Origin: Batillaria attramentaria
Lineage: Eukaryota; Mollusca; Gastropoda; Batillariidae
DNA length: 64,000 nt
Assembly: GCA_018292915.2 (NCBI GenBank)
Contig: JACVVK020000475.1
Location: forward strand, 358,501 to 422,500
Reading direction: 5' to 3'
Positions 22,501-36,200 of the stretch are shown here, piece by piece. The notes under the pieces are model-generated. The model saw only the letters and a program-made list of their open reading frames with translations. It made no database searches and was not told the DNA's origin. Numbering within the stretch: position 1 is the first letter of the stretch; every line of letters begins with the position of its first letter. Position numbers and translations under genes: made by a program.

Positions 22501-25500
22501 GTTGTTACGAGACTTTGCCACCTATGTGAGAGGTCAGGTTAAAGTTCCCACTCGGGGCAAAGAATTCTTCTGTGTTTATTAGCTCTGGTGAACTGCTTGG
22601 GTAGACTCTGTTTTTTTATACAGACTGTTGTACTTACTAGAATGAAATCAGGAGATATGGTGTTGTTTTCTAGATGGAGTATGAATTTGGCGTGGACCAC
22701 ATCTACAATGCAGACACCTTCAACGAAATGACACCAAAATCAAAGTAAGTGACAGTTTTTGTATTACTGTATCGTGAAACATCGTAGTGTTTGATCTTAA
22801 ATAAAAGCCACAGTGAAGCTGTCATAGATGCTGGCCGGCCCATACTGAATGTGTAGTCTACTTACAACACATTGCGACACTTTGTTCTGATTATACCACT
22901 GTGTTTTTCAACATCCGTGTCATTGCACTTTTGAAGTCACTGCAGCATTTTGCCAAAGTGTGTAATGTCCTTATGTATGAATGAAAGACTTATACCCTTT
23001 TGTCTATTTGTTGACAGTGATACTGAGTACCTGGCATCTGCTGGAAAGGCCGTGTATAATGCAATGCAGAAGGGGGACCCTGATGCTATCTGGTAATGAA
23101 TAATTTCAAAATGTACACACGGACAGTTGCAGAATTTTGTGTTTTTTTCAGGTTGTTTCAGTGTCATACCGGGTATTACACTGAACTTATTGCAGTTGTT
23201 TGTTTATTAGGTTGTTTCAGTGTCATACCGGGTATTACACTGAACTTATTGCAGTTGTTTGTTTATTAGGTTGTTTCAGTGTCATACCGGGTATTACACT
23301 GAACTTATTGCAGTTGTTTGTTTATTAGGTTGTTTCAGTGTCATACCGGGTATTACACTGAACTTATTGCAGTTGTTTGTTTATTAGGTTGTTTCAGTGT
23401 CATACCGGGTATTACACTGAACTTATTGCAGTTGTTTGTTTATTAGGTTGTTTCAGTGTCATACCGGGTATTACACTGAACTTATTGCAGTTGTTTGTTT
23501 ATTAGGTTGTTTCAATGTCATACCGGGTATTACACTGAACATATTGCAGTTGTTTGTTTATTAGGTTGTTTCAGTGTACATATACCGGGTATTACACTGA
23601 ACATATTGCAGTTGTTTGTTTATTAGGTTGTTTCAGTGTCATACCGGGTATTACACTGAACTTATTGCAGTTGTTTGTTTATTAGGTTGTTTCAGTGTAC
23701 ATATACCGGGTATTACACTGAACATATTGCAGTTGTTTGTTTATTAGGTTGTTTCAGTGTACATATACCGGGTATTACACTGAACATATTGCAGTTGTTT
23801 GTTTATTAGGTTGTTTCAGTGTCATACCGGGTATTACACTGAACTTATTGCAGTTGTTTGTTTATTAGGTTGTTTCAGTGTCATACCGGGTATTACACTG
23901 AACTTATTGCAGTTGTTTGTTTATTAGGTTGTTTCAGTGTACATATACCGGGTATTACACTGAACATATTGCAGTTGTTTGTTTATTAGGTTGTTTCAGT
24001 GTCATACCGGGTATTACACTGAACTTATTGCAGTTGTTTGTTTATTAGGTTGTTTCAGTGTCATACCGGGTATTACACTGAACATATTGCAGTTGTTTGT
24101 TTATTAGGTTGTTTCAGTGTACATATACCGGGTATTACACTGAACATATTGCAGTTGTTTGTTTATTAGGTTGTTTCAGTGTCATACCGGGTATTACACT
24201 GAACTTATTGCAGTTGTTTGTTTATTAGGTTGTTTCAGTGTCATACCGGGTATTACACTGAACTTATTGCAGTTGTTTGTTTATTAGGTTGTTTCAGTGT
24301 CATACCGGGTATTACACTGAACTTATTGCAGTTGTTTGTTTATTAGGTTGTTTCAGTGTCATACCGGGTATTACACTGAACTTATTGCAGTTGTTTGTTT
24401 ATTAGGTTGTTTCAGTGTCATACCGGGTATTACACTGAACTTATTGCAGTTGTTTGTTTATTAGGTTGTTTCAGTGTCATACCGGGTATTACACTGAACT
24501 TATTGCAGTTGTTTGTTTATTAGGTTGTTTCAGTGTCATACCGGGTATTACACTGAACTTATTGCAGTTGTTTGTTTATTAGGTTGTTTCAGTGTCATAC
24601 CGGGTATTACACTGAACTTATTGCAGTTGTTTGTTTATTAGGTTGTTTCAGTGTCATACCGGGTATTACACTGAACTTATTGCAGTTGTTTGTTTATTAG
24701 GTTGTTTCAGTGTCATACCGGGTATTACACTGAACTTATTGCAGTTGTTTGTTTATTAGGTTGTTTCAGTGTCATACCGGGTATTACACTGAACTTATTG
24801 CAGTTGTTTGTTTATTAGGTTGTTTCAGTGTCATACCGGGTATTACACTGAACTTATTGCAGTTGTTTGTTTATTAGGTTGTTTCAGTGTCATACCGGGT
24901 ATTACACTGAACTTATTGCAGTTGTTTGTTTATTAGGTTGTTTCAGTGTACATATACCGGGTATTACACTGAACATATTGCAGTTGTTTGTTTATTAGGT
25001 TGTTTCAGTGTACATATACCGGGTATTACACTGAACATATTGCAGTTGTTTGTTTATTAGGTTGTTTCAGTGTCATACCGGGTATTACACTGAACTTATT
25101 GCAGTTGTTTGTTTATTAGGTTGTTTCAGTGTCATACCGGGTATTACACTGAACTTATTGCAGTTGTTTGTTTATTAGGTTGTTTCAGTGTCATACCGGG
25201 TATTACACTGAACTTATTGCAGTTGTTTGTTTATTAGGTTGTTTCAGTGTCATACCGGGTATTACACTGAACTTATTGCAGTTGTTTGTTTATTAGGTTG
25301 TTTCAGTGTAATAATGTTGTAGTTTTTCAGTATCAAGTACAGGATTACCAATTCATGTCACTGACATGGTGATACCAGCAAGATTTTCTAGTACATAGTG
25401 TACATGTATACGCCACTTCTTGAGGAGCAAATCACAAAAATACATGGACATTTTAGCAAATACATGTACTAACACATTTTATGCACAATATTGTGTCTGA

Positions 25501-27392
25501 CATTCAGTTTTGTCACACTTATTAGGACTTATTTTTTATTTTAAAAAAAAAAGTTTCTTGTCAGCTGAAGCCAAGTCAGTTAGAAGCAAAATCTTGTTTT
25601 CAGAGTAAATAGCATATGTTGCTTTGGCTCAGTTGGTATAGTTTGCCCGTTATGAGGTGCAAATGTATACCAGCCATTCACTGGGGGGAGGGGGGGGGGG
25701 GGCAAATGTACCCCATCGACCACTTGGAGGAGTGATTGTATACTCACTGCGTGGTAGGGGATGCAAATGTATTCTGACATTCAGACCGGTCAGCTGTCGC
25801 GATATTTCCACACAAAGTTCAACAAACGGCGCGTTTCCAGCAAACCGACGATGAAGCTGGCGAATCTGGTTTTGGCATAGCCAAGGGCTTCTTTGAGGTC
25901 GACTGACTCAACAATGAGTTGAAACACTGCGCACCATTCTCCTGCTCACTAGTCGAAGTCGAACAGTAAGACTTTGGCCGCCCCCCACTGATTCACGATT
26001 GCCAAGTCCGAATGTCGCACATGTGCAGCAGTAAAGTGATCAAAACTGAAACAGTCACAATTACAGTGGATTGAAACTACATGTAAATGCATATAAATCT
26101 CGACCATCTTATGGCGATATTCCGTCGCATAAAGTCATAAAGGGAAGTCAGCTGCCATGTGACTTTATGGCATTTGCACCCCCTCCCATACAGTGGGGAT
26201 ACAACTGTCCCCACTAGTGGACAACTGAAGTACATTTGCCCCTCCTGTGCATAGCTTGTACCCTAACAGGCAAACTATATCAACTTAGCGTTGTTTTGGC
26301 AGGTTGATGCAGGGTTGGCTGTTCATAAATGATCCAAAATTCTGGCAGCCGCCCCAGGCTAAAGCGTTGTTGACTTCCGTCCCCCAGGTACTGTTAACAG
26401 AAGACAAATGACAGATGTCTTTGGACTTCTTCTTTTTGCTTCTTCTTTGTGTGTGTGTTGTGTGATAGTCTGCTGTTGTTTCTCAGGTTAATGCAAGGAT
26501 GGCTGTTTCTTAATCAAGGTTTTTGGAAGCCCCCTCAGATTAAGGCACTGCTTACCTCAGTGCCACAGGTAACACGGTTTGGGCAGTGCTTTTGGCTTTT
26601 TTTTTTTCTTTTCTTTTTTTTTTTTTGCCCTTGCAGCATGATGGGGTTCAGGGTTATCGCTTTTCACAGGCTTTGCTTGGGTGCCTGCCAAGGGGCCTTG
26701 ACTGTATGTGTTTGTGTCTCTGTGTCCATGCATGTTGGTGTTGGTACTAATGTTTCCGGTTGAGTGCATGAATTTCTGATTCAACAAGTTCACAGTAAAT
26801 CTCCATTCTCTTTCTTCTACTTCTTTTTCTTTTTTATGTTTTAGTTTTTTGTTGTTTTTTAAAAAATTGTTTTTGTTGTTGTTTGTTTCAAATTGTTCCA
26901 CTTTTTTTTCGTGTTTTGCCAATTTTCTCTTTGCTTTTTACTGCTTTACTTAAAACCCAGATTGTAATGAAAGAAATGCTGTTTATCTGTAGCTCCTGCT
27001 TAAATGAACACGCACACCTACTTTGCCTGACTAAAACAGACTTTGATGTATAGGCTCTGTATGGTGAAAGATTTCTAAACTGGGCTGATTCAGAACCAGT
27101 GGTGTTGCTGATGGTTTGTTTTGAATGTACTAACCTCTCAGAAACATTTTATTTGGGGTGCAGCTTGTTGATTTTCAGTAACTTTCAACCTGTTAGGAAT
27201 TCTGCATGGTACGTTTTCACTTGCTGGTACATGTACATGTAGTTTGGTTGGTTGGCTGGGTTTTCTTGTTTTTGTAAAACTGCTTTCCAGATGAAATGTT
27301 TTTGTCATTTTAATTACTATTTCTGTACATGTATTAGTTGATGTTTTTTCAGTAAACACCAGTGTGTGTGTGTGTGTGTGTGCGTGTGCGTG

Positions 27393-27429
<37 letters not shown>

Positions 27430-28971
27430 GCGCGTGTGCGTGCGTGTGAATTTTGTGCAATTGTTTTAATACCAGCTAGTACAACACCAGTACAACTTTA
27501 ACTCTCCATCGTCAAAGAGTTAATGAATACAAGAGTTGAAAATTTGTCATCTAAATGATGCATATACTTGCAGTCTACAAATATTTGTATAATTGTAATT
27601 TATAGGCTGACCAGCATACAAAGATTTCTTTTTGCAGGCTATATACAATATTTAATTCATCACTGTCTTCATCTGTGGCAGGGTCGCATGATAGTCCTTG
27701 ACCTAATCGCGGAACTGAATCCTGTCTTCACCCGCACGGAGTCGTACTACGGACAGCCCTTCATCTGGTGTATGCTGCATAATTTTGGTGGAACTATGGA
27801 GCTGTATGGTGCCATCGATAACATCAACGTGGTATGCCATGGTTTATCTTACTGCTGCTTTCTGGTCCTCAGTGACTTGACTCCCTGTGATTTGAACATA
27901 ATTTTATTTCACTGATTTTTGTACACAAAAAATATTCAAGTGGAAGCAAAAGGCAGAGGGCCTATGTACAGAATCTGCCTGTTTACATTCACACAGTATC
28001 AGTGCAGGCAAGTACAACAGTTTTGGTACATAGCAATGAAAAGACGGGAGGAAGGGCGGGAAGGGAGGATTGGTTCAGTTGGTGCTGCTGACCGAATGCC
28101 CACGGGACAGCAAGTGCTAAGACTATTTTCCATGCGGCGGTATCGTAATGAGTGCTAAAGCGCTTACTTTTTATGCTTGTCTAACAATTATGAGGTTTTC
28201 TTCGCTAGGTAAGTGTAGGTCTCCGTGTAGAAAAATATCTATTTTTCTTTATGTACTTGAACCCTCAGCGTATGTGGTGGAAAAGGATGTTAGACCCCCA
28301 AACACCCACCCCACCCCCTGAACCCTGTCAGCCTAAAATATGGGAGGAGTGTACTACAGGTTATAGTCATTTCTGGAAACATTTTCTTTGTGTTCTTTCC
28401 ATCTTTTTTCGTTATGTACATGACTGTAGTTGATAATCTAACTTGCTTGCACCAGAATAAAAGCAACATTTGCACTGTGCAGGGTCCCAGTAAAGGAAGG
28501 GCATTCCCTAACAGTACAATGATTGGCACAGGGCTGACGCCAGAGGGAATCTTCCAAAATGAGGTCATCTACGAGTTTATGAACGAGAACGCTTGGAGGT
28601 CTGGGCCTCGTGACATTGACAGCTGGTGAGTTAGTTGAACTGGTAAAGGTTTCTCAAAGGTACAGGTTTGTGAATGTAAATGTACTATGGTGATACTGAT
28701 AGGTACCATATGGCTTTCCATTCAGTACTCTGTCTGATTGGCTGGCATTTTGCACTTTTTACGTGTTGGTCACGGTGTTTTTATATTACTGATGGCCGTT
28801 TCGCAGAAAACATCAAATGATCATCGAGGATTCAAGCAGACAGAAAGATCAGTGTTTGTTTCCAGTGAATTCACTTCACACCCATCCCTTTGTCCACACA
28901 TGATAATGAAAATGAATTTTACTTGTATGGGGCTCAGTGCGTGCACTCCCACATTCACCCCAACAAATATG

Positions 28972-29035
<64 letters not shown>

Positions 29036-32009
29036 CAGCTGAACCAAAAGGAAGTAAGTGGACCTAGTCGAAAGCCAGACTTGAAACAATCTATGCATGT
29101 CCGCCAGGTCCCTCAGCCTGCAGATAGTGCATTCCAGAGTGACCGGGCAACTAAGCTGAACGCACGCTCACCTACTGTCTCATCCTTGCTCAGCAATTCA
29201 TAATGATCAGTATTGTGTCTTCTGTTGTTGTTCAGGTTACATGGTTATGCCAAACAGAGATACGGTGTTTCAAGTCCCACTATCGACAAGGCTTGGCAGT
29301 TGTTGAAGGTAAACATTTTCCTTCATTTCCTTTCATTCCTACAGTGCAGGTGGTTAAACTCAGAACAGTCGGTCAGAGATAAGATGATCCCAATGGACAA
29401 GTCGCAGGGGGAGGGGGGAGGGGGGGACAGCTGTCCTAACTGAACAGTCCATCTTTGTGCTATTCAATCTGTGCAAACTGCCAGCTTTGTTCTTGATTGT
29501 AGGTGAGAAAGTATATACAGGCTTTATACATATATATTGGAGACTGGGCAAAGTGGGAGTCAGTAATATTTTGATCTCCCAAAGGAACTTGGAATTGAAC
29601 ACATGACCATGTTATACTGGTAGTAAGGATATTCTGAGAGACCTATTCTGTCTACCTGAAAGGACAGGACAACTGGTATGTACTATTTTAAGGATTCAAA
29701 GAGTTATAAAATTGAGCTGAGTTATAAAATTGAATTGTTGAAAGATACATATATCATTGAAAAGACTGATTTTAGAAAAGACATTAAGACATTCTGGACA
29801 GATACTGTTTGTTGTTTTGTTTTGCAGCCTATATGTCTTTTTACATTGTGTTGTGACATGATACATGATGTTTTAACTGTGTAATTTTCACAGGACAGTG
29901 TATACAATGCAACTATCGAGCACCATGGGAAAAATGGGTTCATAAAAAGACCGAGTCCGAAACTCAGATTTCAAGTAAAAACGCAGGACACTGCTGTACC
30001 AACTCTCTGTGTTGCATGTGTGTTCTGCGTATACTGTACCTGTGAAACATCAAACTTTTGTGTAGTGCATGTTGTGTCAGTAACCTTAACCACCACACTA
30101 TATATACAATGTACCCGCCAGAGTTGTTCAGTGCTAGTCTTACATGCATGAAGATGCACCACAAACATTGGAAAGCAGACTAGATAATAATAATAATAAT
30201 AATAATTTTATTTATATAGCGCTTAATCTACATGGAAGGTAGTTCGAAGCGCTTAGAGTACAGGTAAAGAGACAGATAGACGTGAAGGTTCAGGGCCAGG
30301 GCAACTGCATGTATGGTGCTTAATAAGGAGATGGAGAAAGACGGAGGGAGGTTAGACGGAGCTTAGAGATGAAAACAGGTAGGTTTTTAGATCTGTTTTG
30401 AAGGTTTCGAGGGAGGTTGACTGGCGGAGCGAAAGAGGCAGAGAATTCCAGGCTTTTGGACCAGCGTTGGACTTGTAATAACACAGGATGGCGTGCGTTT
30501 TACACTTCTCCTCCACTCTATTCTCAAAGTCAAGTTCCACCAAAATTTCACCATGACAGTGTCATGCACTATTTTGTGCATGGTTTTCGTCTGATTAACT
30601 CTAAACCGCAAGCAGGTGTGTACTTTGAGTTTACGCTGTTTCTGCAAGCATATAAACCGTCATCAATTTTTTGGTGAAGTTTGTGTGCAAGGAAACAGTG
30701 GATTAGACCGGGTACATGTGCTGGTAGAGTTGATTGTAGGGGCATCATCGTGCACACTTGTTTGCATGTGTTTGGTTCTAAATATCCCACTGATCAGAAT
30801 TAATGCAAAATATCGCACATATGATATCTGTTCCGCCTGGAGTCTGTTATGGCCTCTTGATCTTATGGTGCTGGGTTGGTGCATTAATTTCTTCCATCAT
30901 TTCTCACATTCTTTCTTCATCAGATACATATGCATATGGCTGAATGAATCACTTTAGTCTTGTAGCATTTACTACGGTGGTAGACGTTTCGATTTCAATT
31001 CTAGTCAAGTGTCTACAACAGCAGTGATGGTCATAAAGACTTTAACTCTGTCCGGATAACTCGCCGACCCCATCTGTGGAAAAAACTGAAAAGAGTGAGT
31101 TAAGAATCATTTCAGGATTTACACCAGGGTCTCTGTAGTTGGTGACACTAATTAACCCATTGGAAGCATTCCCACACCCTGTGCTGCTGATAGGTCATTT
31201 TCACTACCACACACATTCTAACGCAGTCACGTTTGCGTTTGACACTGTCATGGGTCAGCGCATTAAAAATTACTGGTGATCATTTCACGATGATCCCAAG
31301 TCGATGATCACCAGCGTTTGAAACTTCAGCGTGTGAATACAAAGCACGACAGCCACTGACCTCATGACACGTAGCAGTTGACAAAACTAGCCATGTCTGA
31401 CTCGGATCCTAACAGTTCGACTAGGGCAGCCTTTCATGAATGGAACTGAGACAAACATTTTACCACAACGCATGATCAAAAGGCAAAAAACAGGAATTTT
31501 AATGGGCTTCGCATGTCGGTGACAAATTTAGGCTTCACCGGGCTCATTACCGCAATGATCACCTCACAGTCAACAAACACAGACAGTTGACTTCCTTAAT
31601 GATGTGCAACAATTAGCATTGATTAAATTTGCTGATTGGTCTTGTACTATGGATCCCAAAAGCTGTAGGTGCATGTAGAGAAAGTGGTCCAGCTGTATTT
31701 GTCCCTGGTGTTGTACATTCACATTTCTTAATTGTGTATTAGAAACAGACATGTGAATGTATCACTGGTAGATTTGAGAAGGGTGTGATCATAGCTGTAG
31801 AAACAGGGCTTCACCACTTGCATGGGCGTTGTTTTCAGTTGATCATCAGGTTTGGTGTTTTTGTCAAAAGAGGCAAGGCCATCCAGCTGCTTTGTTCCAT
31901 TACATTTCCAGATGCTGTCCTGCTAACCACTGGGCCTGAGCTGTCTTGCTTGTACCCTTTATTGTTTTCATTATTCTTTTCTCTTCTGGTTTTTTTTCTC
32001 TTTTTTTCC

Positions 32010-32040
<31 letters not shown>

Positions 32041-33174
32041 AGCACAGATGTTTGGGGTCTCAAATTCTGACTAACAAGATTGTGTGTTGTTGGTTGTTTT
32101 GTGTTTTATCTTCATCTGTCACGGGCATTCCTCTAGACATAATGTAGACAGGATACACCCTTTGTGCATTGTGGATTCATTCTGTATAGTCTACTGTATA
32201 CAACTGCACTGACGGTCGTCATGACAACGACTGGATACTTCTCACGCAACGCCCTGTCTTGTGGTATGACATTAACCTGGACGTGAGTGCTGACTTTTGT
32301 ACAACACCTTTTGTTGTCTGCTGTTCCTTCTTTTCTTGTTGGGTTGAGAAATACTACACTTGCTTTTGAAACTAGAGACATACATAGGGTTACCGGTTTT
32401 TCCTGTCTACAGACTGCTCATCAGGGGTTTTCTCTGGGTTATCTGGCTTTCCTCCCCCCAGAAAATTTTAAATATGGGTATGAATTGGGTGGCGCTGCAA
32501 CATGGCGATGCGCTTCCCCCAGGGTAAGCAGCCAAAATTTCCTGAAAGGGACAATAAAGTAGTAAACAAAAATTTAAAAAGAAAAATGTGGTGAATTCAT
32601 GGCAGATGTGGTATTTCACAATTTGTTCTGTTTCTGTGTCTGCCTCCCGTCCCTGTTGTGTAACCAGCTTTCGTAGGGCGTGTGACAGGCACCAGGCGAA
32701 CGTCCATCACTGCCAGTCTTGTATCAGTTATTCACTGCACCTTCATTATCACTCATTGATCTTACTCTTTACCTCAGTCCCTCGCCAAGTGTCTTTGTAT
32801 GAACACTTGCAGCATACTGACCATGGTGTGTGTGTGTGTGTAGAGCTACCTGGGCAGAGAGGTCAGGAGATCTTTAGTGTTGTGTTCATCTCATTTCATT
32901 GCAAATACAGGTCAACCTCAGTACCGGTATATAGGATAAATCTTGTCTTGAAATTTTAGCGCGACTCCATTTTTAAGCCACCACAGGAGAAGTGGACAAT
33001 GCCCTGCTCTGGTCTCAAAATGCAGTCATTGCCAAAATTTGAGGACGGAACAAAAACACATTTTGCCATAATGTGTCAAGAGCCATAAGTATCGTTATCT
33101 TTAAGCTGTCAAATGTGCCCTCTGTAAGCAGACTGAACCATTGCTGTGCGGCTGCTCTTTCTTGCAGTCAGTGC

Positions 33175-33205
<31 letters not shown>

Positions 33206-36200
33206 ACTTTATTAATCCCTTCCGGGAACATACAAACAGGACATAAAAGAGTTCTTAAAAGAGACATAAAACATAAAAAAAAACAAGTTATCACCATAAC
33301 ACACATCACATAAATTCATGTTGTTCACGTGAAGCAGAGTCGGGCATCCCTGAACGTTTCAGCCCTATGATGAAAAAATTAGCCGTTGAAGTTGGCCTGT
33401 ATTGTATGTATACAGGTAAATGGTTGTATCACTTCTGCAGGTGAAGGTAACCAGGGGAACTCCACTGCATCCGTTTTGCAAAATGATTGAGGTTTTTCAC
33501 TGTTTCACTTCCTTAGCTAAGCGTTTATAACTGCTCCAATGGTCACTATGATTTTGATCGTCCGATCATCACGCGGCGACCTACACCTGGCCAAAAACCA
33601 CATGGCGGTGTGAGTGTCTTTTTACACTGTTGTCCCCCTTGACTTTCACTCGCCTGGAGCTTCCCTAACCCACTGTGAGGGATCCATGTGAGAACCTCTG
33701 TCCTTCGAAATGCTCTGCATTTTATGTAGAGTCTTACATTACCAAAGCTTAAATTTACACTGAGGGTGGCCTGTATCTGTTGCACATTTTATAACTTGCG
33801 CACCATTTGTATTCACATCATGGCACAACCTTGCACATTTTGTATCCTCCTGACAGCTCGGGTTTCTTCAGTGGATGATTCCCAGTCTGGATGTGCAGAA
33901 ATAGCCATACCATATGGATCATCACTGCTTGGCGGCTTATTGCTGAAAATGGGCTTTTGTTAATTTTTTTTTTTTTTTTTTTCACTTTCATAGTTGAGTG
34001 TTTATAACTCGACCAGTGCTCACCGTGATGGTGATAATGTGATCATCACCCGGCGACCTAATGTGGGAGTTAATCCCCACAGTAATGTAAGTCTGTAATT
34101 TATGCCCATCATGTGATGTAAGTCTGTAATTTATGCCCATCATGTGATGTAAGTCTGTAAGTTATGCCCATCATGTGCCAGCTTTCCTGAAGGCTCTTGC
34201 AGCTTTGGTCATTTTTTTTTTTTTTTTTTTTTAATTCTTAATGCTGACAAATTCATTTGCAAATTTTTTTCTTGAATCCCATGTGACTTGCCAACAGTTT
34301 TTAATTCTTACCTGACACCGCCCCTTTTTCCTTTTGATAAAGTTACTTTTCTTAATTGACCAGAATTTTTTTGTGTGTGACTCTCTTGCCGTGGTGGTCC
34401 TATAATCGTCATCATGAAATTGCGGTGTAACTTGACTCTGAAAATAGCTCAAGAGAATTCTAAAATACAAGTCATCCCGTGCTGTGCTCAAAATTGAGTC
34501 GCTTTAACATTCCATGATGGCCGAATGCACCTCTGCCCAGTGTAGCCATGTTTGATGATTATACTCACCGTGCACCTCGCATACCCAGTTGTTCAGCACT
34601 TTCAGCTATATTAACACAAGACAGCCACGAAAGGTTGAGCAGGACACAAATATTGAGCCCAGTAAATGGGAAGAGATGGCTATGATGTGAAGCTCAATCT
34701 TTCTTGACTGTTTGTGTATGTTTCCCTCTGTCTGCGTGCATTTTTGATGTGTTGTCCTTGATTTCTGTATTAATTCCTTTCCACAGTTTTCGTTTCTCTG
34801 TCAGCTTTCCCCCACATTTCCTGGCATCTTTCACTAGTGTGGAAACACTCCTGCTAGTCGCACATTCAACTGCTGGGACTCAAAATAAATTGAAGCTTGC
34901 TTTGGTTTAGGTGTGTATTTGGGGATAAACTAATTCTCACATTAGGCATGCACACTAAAACATACAGCGCTGTGGACGTACTGCAGTGAAGGTAAGATTT
35001 TGCAGGAAATGTAATCAGATTTCTTTCAGGGCCTTGCAAGGACACCAGCCACATACACCCGCCGAGTAATCAAAGTCTAAACATTTACTGTCTCCCATTT
35101 TAGTTGAGTGTGTATAACTGCACGGACGCGCACCATGATAATGACCGGGTTATCATCACAAGAAGACCAAATATAAAGAGCAATGTCCACAAAGATGTAA
35201 GTACAGACTGGTGGTCAATAAAAATGAGCCACTGTCTCTATCAGGGGTGTCTGTATAGTCCTACATGTCAATAGTCCTATGTGTTGATAGTCGTACGGTT
35301 GATAGTCCTATGTGTCGATAGCTGACGATTTTGTACCAATAGTTCGATTCTTTTATAGTCCTATGCTCCAAGTCCTATGTGTTCATAGTCCCACACTTAA
35401 CTCAAAGTCATGTCAGTCGTACGTATTAGTCCTACGTGTCAATAGGTCCTACATCTAAAGGAGCGTAGGACTATCAATACAAACTAATAGTACGAAGGAC
35501 CGACGAGACTTTGATGTTGATAGACGACACATAGGACGATTGACTGTAGGACTATTGAGAATTTAGACTATCAACATGTAGGACTATTTGCGTAGGACTA
35601 TCAACACGGAGGACAGTTGCCACTTAGGACTAGTGACACGCACCCTGTTGATCTGCTTTGAATCGACCTTTGTCTGTTAGCGCCTTTGTTGCGCACAGTG
35701 TTGCATGTTGTTACTAACCGGATTTGTGCTTTTTACTTTTTGTAGTAATTCTGCAGTTTTTCTAGAGGGTTTAATTTTGCATGTATTAATTACAGGTACT
35801 TGTAAAATTGTCTGTTCTTACTGAAACTATGAGTGTAAGAACTAGTAGAGGTATGCATCATGCTGTAGTTGGCTTTTATGCTTTGTAATACAGTGTCATG
35901 ATTTTTTTAATAGGTAACAACAAATATCATCACATGTAATCTGTGTAGACATTTAATCAAAGCTACACTGATGTCTTGCCTAAAGGAAATGCATTATCCT
36001 AGAAATATAGTAAGATTTTCACTCGAGTGTGTCAGCTTAGTCTGGTGTTCATTAATATTAATAATATTCTCAGTATGCGTCTACTCTGTTGTTAGTTCAA
36101 TTCTACTACTATACCTTGCTCCAGTCAGTGTTCACCCACTTTTGTTCTAGCATCAGGAATGATTTCATAAAGTTTGCTTTCCTTCACTAAAATTGCATTT

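Noticed and set aside
23151..25309. Regular repeats resembling a CRISPR array
   Set aside because: Units are joined head to tail without unique spacers and lie in an intron of an animal gene.
32415..32485. Family 1 SINE remnant (TTTTCTCTGGGTTATCTGGC)
   Set aside because: Resembles GGTTCTCTCCAGGTACTCCGG of the SINE but is too short and diverged to be sure.
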